DNA of 64,000 bases from Acidobacteriaceae bacterium (GTDB lineage: Bacteria > Acidobacteriota > Terriglobia > Terriglobales > Acidobacteriaceae): positions 119,052-183,051 of the forward strand of contig PKXQ01000121.1 of assembly GCA_003132405.1 (NCBI GenBank), given 5' to 3'. The notes beneath the pieces were generated by a model. The model saw only the letters and a list, made by a program, of their open reading frames with translations. It was not told where the DNA came from and searched no databases. The position numbers and the translations under genes are program-made. This document shows, in pieces, positions 19,320 through 27,311 of the stretch (its first letter is position 1; every line of letters begins with the position of its first letter).

Positions 19320-20309
19320 ATGTCACTGACTGACAAATTCGGCCGCTCCATTCATGACCTGCGAATCTCCATCACCGATCGCTGTAACTACAAATGTGTC
19401 TACTGCCGCACCGGCACCAACGGCGCAGCCTTCGCGGAGTTGCCCTTCGACGATTATCTCCGCATGGCCCGCATCCTGGTCAGCCTAGGGATCACGAAGA
19501 TTCGTCTGACCGGTGGCGAGCCGCTGCTCCGCAAAGGCATCGTGCAATTCGTGCGCGACCTCGCCCAACTCCGCACCGAAGAAGGCCTCAAGCCCGAAAT
19601 CGCAGTAACCACCAACGGCCATCTCTTGGCCGAAATTGCCCAGCCCCTCAAAGACGCTGGCCTCGACCGCGTTACCGTCAGCATGGATGCCGTCGATCCC
19701 GAGAAATTTGCCCGCATCACCCGCGTACCCCATGGGTACGAGAATGTGCTCGCCGGAGTCCGCGCCGCGCGCCAAGCCGGCCTCGACCCAGTAAAAATCA
19801 ACTGCGTCCTTCTTCGTGGTTTCAACGAAGATCAAGTCACAGCCTTCGGCAAATTTGCCCGCGAAGAAAACGTAGTCGTCCGCTTCATCGAATTCATGCC
19901 CCTCGAAGAAGACCGCGTCTGGACTCCCGAAATCGTAGTTCCCCTAGACGAAATTCTCGCCCGCATGTCGGAATATCTGCCGCTCCAAGAAATCCCCCAC
20001 CAGCGTAGCGAAACCGCCCGCCGCTACCGCTTCTCCGACGGCATAGGCGAAATCGGAATCATCGCCCCCGTGTCGCATCCCTTCTGCGGCCATTGCAGTC
20101 GCATCCGCATCACCTCTGACGGCAAGCTGCGCACCTGTTTATTTTCCGTCTGGGATCACGACCTGCACGAACTAATGCGGCGCGGCGCAACCGACGACAA
20201 GCTAGTCGAATTCATCCTGCAAGTAGTCGGGAAAAAAGAAGAGCGTCATCACATCGGCGAGCCAGGATTCGTTCCCGCCTCGCGAACCATGGTCCACATC
20301 GGCGGATAG
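19320..20309 (+). CDS. moaA: GTP 3',8-cyclase (molybdenum cofactor biosynthesis)
   Basis: LRISITDRCNYKCVYCR radical SAM motif, GGEPLLRKG, C-term HPFCGHCSRIRITSDGKLRTCLFS. Confidence 0.95.
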   Translation: MSLTDKFGRSIHDLRISITDRCNYKCVYCRTGTNGAAFAELPFDDYLRMARILVSLGITKIRLTGGEPLLRKGIVQFVRDLAQLRTEEGLKPEIAVTTNGHLLAEIAQPLKDAGLDRVTVSMDAVDPEKFARITRVPHGYENVLAGVRAARQAGLDPVKINCVLLRGFNEDQVTAFGKFAREENVVVRFIEFMPLEEDRVWTPEIVVPLDEILARMSEYLPLQEIPHQRSETARRYRFSDGIGEIGIIAPVSHPFCGHCSRIRITSDGKLRTCLFSVWDHDLHELMRRGATDDKLVEFILQVVGKKEERHHIGEPGFVPASRTMVHIGG

Positions 20310-20639
20310 AACGCTGATCCCCTTCCAGTTAGCCTGGCAACTCAACACTCCGTTGCAGTTGTTACTAAATCACGTTACCAATTACGACAAATATTGAAGC
20401 CCATAGTGAAGTCCTTTGCCTGACCCGTCGACGTCAACATTAGGGGTTCTTATCAATGGTCAACTCAATCACCACTCCAACCCATATCCCCGTTCACCAA
20501 CCAGTCAACCGCCAAAGGCAACCTGTAGAGAGGCCGCAAATCTCACCCGCAACCAAACCGCAGCCCGTAGCCCCAGATACGGTCCGCATCAGCCCGGCGG
20601 CCAGCAATTCTCCTCAACGCTAGGATCGGTGGGTGGATC

Positions 20640-20746
20640 GGTTTTGGGTAGGGAACGTTTTGGGTAGGGAACGTTTTGGGGTAGGGCACGGCTTCAGCCG
20701 TGCCGCAAGAGACAGTAAAGACGAGGGCTTTAGCCCCTGAGGGAGC
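20640..20746. repeat. Tandem GTTTTGGGTAGGGAAC units leading into family A-like repeat (GGGCACGGCTTCAGCCGTGCCGC...GGGCTTTAGCCCCTGAGG)
   Basis: Direct repeats of a 16-17 nt unit and two stems. Confidence 0.8.
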
Positions 20747-20834
20747 CGCTATATTCGCTTCCCATGTTTACTATCAAGATCGCTTCTAATTGTAAGTTGA
20801 AGACAGAAAGAAATTAACGACTAATAGAGGCAGG

Positions 20835-21362
20835 TCAGTAAAACGAATCGTACTTAGTAACTACCCATCCATCATCTTTCTTCTCTTCGGTTATCGAGAA
20901 GAGGTCCTTGTAAGTCTCGTCCTGCGCCGGCGTGCTATAACGCTCGCCTTTGTAATGCAGAATCACCAGCGGCGGCGCATCTTCCCATTCCACCAGGTTC
21001 CATGAAATCAAAGGATGCTGCGCCTCCGAGCTGCAAAGAAAGTCTGCGCGCTTTCTGCGGTAATCCCTTTCCCACTGCGCCAGCAGTTTCCTGCAATTCC
21101 CGTCGCGCATCTCCGCAATAAACTTGTTAGCCGTCCGTTCAATCGTGCGATCGCGAAACGGATTCATCGTGATACTCACGGGCATCTGCGTCAGCGGATC
21201 GCGTTCCTCCGACCGCGACAATACCGGCGGCTGATTGCTGAGCCAATACAGATAGCCCAGGAAAACCAGCACCAGCAAGCCAGCCGAGCCCACCGCAATC
21301 GCGATATGACTGCGCGAAAACTGCATCAAGAGAAGTGTGGAGGATGGGCCGGGTAACAGCAA
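20835..21362 (-). CDS. Hypothetical single-TM protein
   Basis: 175 aa with N-terminal TM SAGLLVLVFLGYLYWLS. Confidence 0.65.
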   Translation of the reverse strand: MLLPGPSSTLLLMQFSRSHIAIAVGSAGLLVLVFLGYLYWLSNQPPVLSRSEERDPLTQMPVSITMNPFRDRTIERTANKFIAEMRDGNCRKLLAQWERDYRRKRADFLCSSEAQHPLISWNLVEWEDAPPLVILHYKGERYSTPAQDETYKDLFSITEEKKDDGWVVTKYDSFY

Positions 21363-21584
21363 GGTTACGTCAGATACTTTCGTAACTGGTCATTCGGCCA
21401 GTCCGCATTTTCCTAAGGGTCGCCCTGAGCGCAGCCGAGCCAGTCGCGAAGCGAATGCTTGGTAAAGTTTTGCAAAGATTTGTCTCAATCGCGTCTTTCG
21501 CGCAACTTCTCACCCGCATTTCCATTCTTATATACAGACACGTCGTCTCGAAACTATTCGTCCCTAAACCTTAAGGAGAACTCC

Positions 21585-22028
21585 ATGTTCAAGCAGTCTC
21601 TTCTCATTCTTCTAGCGGCCAGCATCATCTCTTTCGGCGCGTTCGCGCAAGATGCCCCGCCCAACAATCAGCCGTCCGCCCAAGAAAACGGCGGTGGGCA
21701 TCGCGGTCCGATGGATCCAGCGCAGCGCACCCAGGAACTGACCCAAAAACTCAACCTCACAGCGGATCAGCAAACCAAAGTGCAGCAAATCCTCCAGTCC
21801 GAATCCTCACAAATGGAAAGCCTGCGGTCGGACAGCTCGCTCTCCCAACAAGATCGCCACACGAAAATGATGGCTATTCACCAGACCGGAGACACGCAAA
21901 TTCGCGCCGTGCTCGATCCGAATCAGCAAAAGCAGTGGGATGCAATGCAGGCCAAGCGCGGGCAATGGGGCCGTCGCCGCGGAGCGTCCAACTCAAACGA
22001 CCAGCAAGCTCCGCCCCCTCAACAATAA
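21585..22028 (+). CDS. Secreted Spy/CpxP-like (LTXXQ-like) protein
   Basis: RBS aaggag before ATG 21585; signal peptide MFKQSLLILLAASIISFGAFA; QKLNLTADQQTKVQQILQSES. Confidence 0.75.
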   Translation: MFKQSLLILLAASIISFGAFAQDAPPNNQPSAQENGGGHRGPMDPAQRTQELTQKLNLTADQQTKVQQILQSESSQMESLRSDSSLSQQDRHTKMMAIHQTGDTQIRAVLDPNQQKQWDAMQAKRGQWGRRRGASNSNDQQAPPPQQ

Positions 22029-22184
22029 CGATCGGAGCAATAAACGACCGGCTCGCGTAGAAATGGGAGCCATCACCGTCTGGCTCGCGTAGGGACGGCC
22101 GCCCTCGGCCGTCCAGCCGAGCTTAAGTCCGGCAGTTGTCAGTGCTCACCGCGGTGCTGCGTTCGCTTGCTGCGAATTCCGCTC

Positions 22185-23222
22185 TTAGCTTTTCCCGACG
22201 CCAATCCGCCCCGCATGCCGCTCAATCTCCGCCAGAATCTCCAGCCCGAGGTCCAACGCCTTCCGCCCATCCTCCAACGAAACCACCGGACGCGACCGTT
22301 CCCGCACCGCCAGCAGAAAAGCCTTAATCTCCGCCAGCAGCGGCTCTTCCGCGGTAACCGCAGGCTTAGCCACGGCGATCTGCGGATTCACACTAGGCTG
22401 GGAACTAAGCCGGTTGTCCACACGGGTGCCCCATTCTAGCGTCGCGTCCTTTGCGACGTTAGAGTGGGAGCCGTCAGCACCGCCACCCACCGAAAACACC
22501 AGCACATCCTGCCGCCCGTAATCGATCGAAATATACTGTCCCGGCTGAAAGAACCGCAGCTTCCTCACTCGCTCCGTCGAAACCCGGCTCGCCGTAAAAT
22601 TCGCCACGCAGCCCGACTCGAACTCCACCCGCACATTCGCGATATCGACCTTCCCCGAAAGAATCGGCAGCCCCACCGCGCGAATTTCCTTTACCTCCGA
22701 CTTCACGAACGTCAGCACCACATCCAGATCGTGAATCATCAGATCGAGCACCACATCCACATCCAGCGCCCGCGGCGAGAACACGCTCAGTCGATGCACT
22801 TCAAAAAACATCGGGCGATTAATCAACGGCAGCGTAGCCCGCACCGCCGGATTGAACCTCTCCAAATGCCCAACCTGCGCCACGCGCTTGTGCGACGACG
22901 CCAGGCCAATCAATTCGTCAGCCTCGGCCAGTGTAGCCGCCACCGGCTTCTCGATCAGCACATCCACTCCCGCTTCCATCAGCGTCCGCGCAACTTCCAG
23001 ATGCAGCACCGTCGGCACCGCCACCGACGCCGCCTGCACCTCGCTGTGCGTCGTCAGCACCTGCTCCACCGACCCAAACGTCTTGCAGCCGAACTCGCTC
23101 GCAATTGCGTCCGCCCGCAGAGTATCCGGATCCACCACCCCCACCAGCCGCACACTCCCAGCCTGTTGCAGTTGCCGATAGACGCGCGCATGATTGCGCC
23201 CGAAAGCTCCGACGCCAATCAC
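22185..23222 (-). CDS. Gfo/Idh/MocA-family oxidoreductase carrying an in-frame repeat-derived segment
   Basis: IGVGAFGRNHARVYRQL, VLIEKPVAATLAEADELI, VGHLERFNPAV; segment GADGSHSNVAKDATLEWGTRVDNR encoded by palindromic repeat. Confidence 0.9.
   Translation of the reverse strand: MIGVGAFGRNHARVYRQLQQAGSVRLVGVVDPDTLRADAIASEFGCKTFGSVEQVLTTHSEVQAASVAVPTVLHLEVARTLMEAGVDVLIEKPVAATLAEADELIGLASSHKRVAQVGHLERFNPAVRATLPLINRPMFFEVHRLSVFSPRALDVDVVLDLMIHDLDVVLTFVKSEVKEIRAVGLPILSGKVDIANVRVEFESGCVANFTASRVSTERVRKLRFFQPGQYISIDYGRQDVLVFSVGGGADGSHSNVAKDATLEWGTRVDNRLSSQPSVNPQIAVAKPAVTAEEPLLAEIKAFLLAVRERSRPVVSLEDGRKALDLGLEILAEIERHAGRIGVGKS
22424..22471. repeat. Family B palindromic repeat (GTGCCCCAT..GCGTCGC..GCGACGTTAGAGTGGG) inside CDS
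   Basis: Near-identical to 23431..23478. Confidence 0.85.
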
Positions 23223-23430
23223 CGCAACATTAATAGGAAATTCCTGGCTCAGATGAGTACTCCGCCACGAAGAAGCATCGCGCTATTGTCGCAGTTAAGC
23301 CCGCAGATAGGAAAGTGCGCAAGTAACAACGGCTCTCACGTTGGGGCAGACGCCCTCGTCTACCCAGCGGAGCAAATGCTCCGCAAAGACCGCGCCGAAA
23401 TCGGATCTTGACTGGAAAAGCGACACGCCG

Positions 23431-23478
23431 GGGTGCCCCATCCTAAACGTCGCGCCCTCTGCGACGTTAGGGTGGGCC
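23431..23478. repeat. Family B palindromic repeat (intergenic)
   Basis: ggggtgccccatcctaaacgtcgcgccctctgcgacgttagggtgggcc. Confidence 0.85.
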
Positions 23479-23489
23479 CAACTCATCCC

Positions 23490-23969
23490 TCACATCTTCT
23501 TCAACAGCGCAATCTGCCCCGCATGATAAAGCTCATGCTGCACCACGCCATGCAGCATGTAATAAAACGTGTAGTGCGCGCCTTCTTTCCCCGGAACCAT
23601 CTCATAAAGCCGCGAGTCCGGCAGAGCGCTAGCCGCCGAAATCAACTCCTCATGCGCGCGGCGCACTTCCGCCAACGCCTTGCTCCATGCCGCTTTGCTA
23701 GTATCCGCAACCGCAGGGAAATTCTCCGCATCCGACAGCGTCACCGCCACGCCCGTCATTCGCCGCCGCACCGCGCTATCCCAAGCCGCAATGTGCAACA
23801 CCAACTCCCAGATCGTGTGCCCATTCTTAATCGGACGCGCTGCCGCCTGCTCCGCCGAAACGCTCTTAAGAATCTCAAACAAAGAATCTCCGTGCCAAGC
23901 CTCGCCCTCAAACGCCCGGCGAAGCTGGTCAGCAATGCGAGCCGCCTCAGATTGAGTCGTTACAGCCAT
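23490..23969 (-). CDS. DinB-family protein
   Basis: MAVTTQSEAARIADQLRRAFEGEAWHGDSLFEILKSVSAEQAAARPIKNGHTIWELVLHIAAWD ... HGVVQHELYHAGQIALLKK. Confidence 0.9.
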   Translation of the reverse strand: MAVTTQSEAARIADQLRRAFEGEAWHGDSLFEILKSVSAEQAAARPIKNGHTIWELVLHIAAWDSAVRRRMTGVAVTLSDAENFPAVADTSKAAWSKALAEVRRAHEELISAASALPDSRLYEMVPGKEGAHYTFYYMLHGVVQHELYHAGQIALLKKM

Positions 23970-23988
23970 AGAACGCCTCCGCTCCGAA

Positions 23989-24021
23989 AGTATACACGGA
24001 TGTCGTGTATTCAGGTATACT
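23989..24021. promoter_or_regulatory. Inverted repeat AGTATAC-N19-GTATACT, candidate HigA operator
   Basis: Perfect 7-bp inverted repeat in the dinB/higB divergent intergenic region. Confidence 0.5.
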
Positions 24022-24027
24022 CTTCCT

Positions 24028-24318
24028 GTGATCTCCAGTTTCGGGGACGCCACGACCGCCGATATCTATCACGGGAGCGACACCAAGGCCGCGCGCAGGA
24101 TCAGCTGCGAACTCTGGGGTCGTGTGCAACAAAAACTGGATTTGTTGAATGCCAGCACATCGATCGATGACCTACGCGTTCCACCGGCCAACCGTTTGGA
24201 AAAGCTTCGCGGAGATCTCGCCGGTTTCTTCGGTATCCGCGTGAATCAGCAATATCGCATTATCTTTAAGTTCGCGAACGGCAACTGTGCAGAGGTTCGT
24301 TGCACCGATTACCATTGA
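24028..24318 (+). CDS. higB: HigB/RelE-family toxin
   Basis: GTG start; MISSFGDATTADIYHGSDTKAARRISCELWGRVQQKLDLLNASTSIDDLRVPPANRLEKLRGDLAGFFGIRVNQQYRIIFKF...DYH. Confidence 0.92.
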   Translation: MISSFGDATTADIYHGSDTKAARRISCELWGRVQQKLDLLNASTSIDDLRVPPANRLEKLRGDLAGFFGIRVNQQYRIIFKFANGNCAEVRCTDYH

Positions 24319-24328
24319 GGAGCCCAAC

Positions 24329-24697
24329 ATGCTGCCAGAATTTCGCATCGCAACTCATCCCGGCCAGATTCTCATCGCGGAGTTTCTCGAACCGCTACGA
24401 CTGACTCAGGCCGAACTAGCCCGCTCTCTGCACATCCCTCTCAACCGCGTCAATGAACTGGTTCGCGGTAAACGCGGCGTCACTCCACAATCCGCGCTCT
24501 TGCTGTCTGACTACTTCGGGAACTCCCCCGAATTTTGGATGAACCTCCAAACCGCCCACGATCTTTCACGCGCACGCCAAGAGATGCGGCAAGCCACGCG
24601 CAAAGCCGTGGGGAAAATTATCCGCAAACGCCCCGCCGGAATCACTCGACTCAAGTCCTCCGCGAAAGTCCGCCGACGCGCCCTAGGCGCTGACTGA
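24329..24697 (+). CDS. higA: HigA-family antitoxin (HTH XRE)
   Basis: HPGQILIAEFLEPLRLTQAELARSLHIPLNRVNELVRGKRGVTPQSALLLSDYFGNSPEFWMNLQTAHDL. Confidence 0.93.
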   Translation: MLPEFRIATHPGQILIAEFLEPLRLTQAELARSLHIPLNRVNELVRGKRGVTPQSALLLSDYFGNSPEFWMNLQTAHDLSRARQEMRQATRKAVGKIIRKRPAGITRLKSSAKVRRRALGAD

Positions 24698-24782
24698 CGC
24701 AACAGCGAGTCTGGGGTTAGCCAAGATTGTGGGGGTGGTTGCTCTTCACCTCTGCAATCTGACCTCGAACCTCTGACCTCTT

Positions 24783-25685
24783 CTACTCCGCCCAAACCGC
24801 AATCCCCGCCCGATCCGCGGCATCGATAACCTCCGCCCCATCCAGCAGCAGACATCGCCCCGCATCCACCGCCAGGCAACTCGCTCCCGAGCGCGCCATC
24901 GTCTCAATCGTCTTCACCCCAACCACCGGAACATCAAACCGCATATCCTGCTTCGGCTTCGCAATTTTCACCACCGTCAACGCGCGGCTGAGAAATTGAG
25001 AGCCGCGGTTGCCCCATCCTTCGCGTTCTTTGCGAAGGGTGGGAGACTCTGCCAAACCCTCCGCCGACGCCAAACTCTTCATGATCTCCCCCGCCCGCTC
25101 AATGGTCGCGTCCGTCCCCTCCATCGCCTCCACCGCCACGCACGCCGCTTCCGCAATCACCACCGTCTGCCCAATGTCATACTCCGCCAGCTGCCGCGCC
25201 ACCGCCCGTCCATACTCAATATTCTTGCGCTCGTTCTCATTCGGAGCCCGCTTCGTGAGCACTCCCGCCTTCGCCAGCAGCGGTTCCAGCAGCGCCGTAG
25301 AATTCTCCAGCACGATCCCTTCATCCGCCAAAACCTTCGCTACCGCACCTAGCAATGAATCCGTATTCCGCGTCCCCAGCGAGAGCAGCATCTTCGCCAA
25401 GCGCCAGTCCGGCTTGATCGACGAAAAAATCTGCTTGTGCCTGACCTGTCCCGCCATCACCGCGCGAGTCACGCCCGCAGCCTTAAAAGTGTCTATAAGT
25501 TTCGAGAGCTCGCCTAAAGAGAGCCAGTGAACCGAAGCCGCGCCGCGAGACTCAATCTCCGGAAAAGTCTCTTCCTTAATAGCCGCAACCACGACGTCAA
25601 AACCCTGAGCCCGAGCCGCGTCCAGCACCAAAAAAGGGAACTTGCCATTGCCCGCGATCAGCCCAAGCTTTTCTCCGCGGTTCAC
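24783..25685 (-). CDS. lpxI: LpxI, UDP-2,3-diacylglucosamine diphosphatase, with in-frame repeat-derived insertion
   Basis: LGLIAGNGKFPFLVLDAAR, MAGQVRHKQIF, DVPVVGVKTIETMARSGASCLAVDAGRCLLLD; GTG start overlaps lpxA stop by 1 nt. Confidence 0.92.
   Translation of the reverse strand: MNRGEKLGLIAGNGKFPFLVLDAARAQGFDVVVAAIKEETFPEIESRGAASVHWLSLGELSKLIDTFKAAGVTRAVMAGQVRHKQIFSSIKPDWRLAKMLLSLGTRNTDSLLGAVAKVLADEGIVLENSTALLEPLLAKAGVLTKRAPNENERKNIEYGRAVARQLAEYDIGQTVVIAEAACVAVEAMEGTDATIERAGEIMKSLASAEGLAESPTLRKEREGWGNRGSQFLSRALTVVKIAKPKQDMRFDVPVVGVKTIETMARSGASCLAVDAGRCLLLDGAEVIDAADRAGIAVWAE
25009..25050. repeat. Family B palindromic repeat inside lpxI
   Basis: ggttgccccatccttcgcgttctttgcgaagggtgggag; hairpin TTCGC-gttcttt-GCGAA and CCC ATCCTT/AAGGGTGGG. 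Confidence 0.8.
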
Positions 25686-26497
25686 TACTTGATAACTCCG
25701 CGTTCCGACGCCTCTATAAATTGAATCAGAATCGCGACGTCATCACCGATGTTCGCCTCCGCCTTCAGCTTCTCCAGCGCCTGCGAAGTATTCAGCTTCG
25801 AAGCCAGCAACACCTTATACGCGTGATGAATCTTCCGTATCCGCTCCTTACTAAATCCTCGCCGCTCCAGCCCCACCGCGTTCAATCCATACGCCCGCGT
25901 CCCGCGCTCCGCCGACGTCTTAGAAAACGGCAGTACATCGCGCGTAATCGTAGTGCCTCCGCCAATAAAAGCGTGCGTCCCTATACGCACAAAGTGATGT
26001 ACCGGGCACAGCGCCCCAACGGTCGCCCAATCCTCGACCGTCACATGCCCGCCCAGCGTAGCCGCATTCGCCATGATCACGTGATCCCCGATCCGGCAAT
26101 CATGCGCAATATGCGTATACGCCATAATCAAATTATGGCTCCCCACCCGCGTGCATCCCCCGCCCTTAACCGTGGCGCGATTAATCGTCACAAACTCGCG
26201 GATTACATTATGTTCGCCAATCTCCAGCCGCGTAGGCTCGCCCGCATAACTGATATCCTGCGGCGCTAGCCCAATCGAAGTGAACGGGAAAAAATGATTG
26301 CCCGCGCCAATCTTAGTCGCGCCCTCAATCACCACATGCGAATCAAGACGGCACCCTTCCCCAATTTCCACCCCAGCCCCAATGACGCAATAAGGCCCCA
26401 CTTCGCATGAAGAATGTATCTTGCTTTTAGGATCAATGATCGCCGTAGAATGGATCGCCGTAGGCTGGATCGTCGTAGAATGAATAGACATCGTCAA
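25685..26497 (-). CDS. lpxA: Acyl-ACP--UDP-N-acetylglucosamine O-acyltransferase
   Basis: Hexapeptide repeats; IHSTAIIDPKSKIHSSCEVGPYCVIGAGVEIGEGCRLDSHVVIEG, FTSIGLAPQDISYAGEPTRLEIG. Confidence 0.95.
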   Translation of the reverse strand: MTMSIHSTTIQPTAIHSTAIIDPKSKIHSSCEVGPYCVIGAGVEIGEGCRLDSHVVIEGATKIGAGNHFFPFTSIGLAPQDISYAGEPTRLEIGEHNVIREFVTINRATVKGGGCTRVGSHNLIMAYTHIAHDCRIGDHVIMANAATLGGHVTVEDWATVGALCPVHHFVRIGTHAFIGGGTTITRDVLPFSKTSAERGTRAYGLNAVGLERRGFSKERIRKIHHAYKVLLASKLNTSQALEKLKAEANIGDDVAILIQFIEASERGVIK

Positions 26498-26512
26498 ATG
26501 AAAGTTGCTTTC

Positions 26513-26605
26513 ATCTCCAGCCCCGGAGGGGCGTCCTACATTAGCCCAGCGCTTCAGCGCTGGGAGGAATTCAAATGCTGAGTTAAGTCCCGGAGGGACG
26601 ACCCG
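26513..26605. repeat. Intergenic palindromic repeat (CCCGGAGGGGCG / CCCAGCGCTTCAGCGCTGGG / GTCCCGGAGGGAC)
   Basis: Nested inverted repeats between lpxA and fabZ. Confidence 0.7.
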
Positions 26606-26620
26606 CTCTCACCCGCCAAC

Positions 26621-27148
26621 TCAGCTGCCTTCCTGGCTCGCACCTTGATCAGATCCCGCTCCCGCATTCCGCGGCACCAGCCGGCAAGTCACCGTTGCCT
26701 CCGCCGCCACTTTCCCATCCACATACGCTTTGCCCTCAAGCCGAGCCGCCGTAATCCGCCAAGCCTTCACCACCACCTCAATCCGCAACTGGTCTCCCGG
26801 CACAACCGGCCGCCGAAACCTCGCCTTCTCGATCCCCGTGAACACCATCAGCATCTCGTCGCGGTTTGGAACCTCAGTCAGCAACAACAGCCCGCCCGCC
26901 TGCGCGATCGCTTCCACGATCAACACCCCTGGCATAATCGGCTTGTCAGGAAAGTGTCCCTGAAAAAACGGTTCGGTGATGGTTACATTCTTGAGCGCAA
27001 CAATACTCTTCATCCGCTCCAGTTCGACCACGCGGTCGATCAGCAGGAAAGGAAAGCGATGCGGCAGGATCTTAAGTATGTCGCCAATATCCATGCTGGT
27101 TTTCACCGGCTCCGGCTCGTAAGGTGTAGTGTGCGTAATGTCAGTCAT
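26621..27148 (-). CDS. fabZ: 3-hydroxyacyl-ACP dehydratase
   Basis: ILKILPHRFPFLLIDRVVELE, FFQGHFPDKPIMPGVLIVEAIAQAGG. Confidence 0.95.
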   Translation of the reverse strand: MTDITHTTPYEPEPVKTSMDIGDILKILPHRFPFLLIDRVVELERMKSIVALKNVTITEPFFQGHFPDKPIMPGVLIVEAIAQAGGLLLLTEVPNRDEMLMVFTGIEKARFRRPVVPGDQLRIEVVVKAWRITAARLEGKAYVDGKVAAEATVTCRLVPRNAGAGSDQGASQEGS

Positions 27149-27311
27149 GCGGTTTTGTTCAAGGCGAAGATTATACTGTAGCGCACGCTCGCGCCACGAA
27201 GTTCCTATGCGAAACTCTTTCAACTTTGTCATCCCGACCGTAGCGCACGCGAAGCCAATTGTAGTGGAGGGACCTCGTGTCTCCCTCCCACAATCAAGCC
27301 GAAAGGACACC

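Noticed and set aside
20416-20667. 83-aa plus-strand ORF
   Set aside because: Low-complexity Ser/Pro/Thr composition running into tandem repeats; no RBS or homology cue
22464-23411. 315-aa plus-strand ORF
   Set aside because: Antisense to the Gfo/Idh oxidoreductase; His/Arg-rich low-complexity composition
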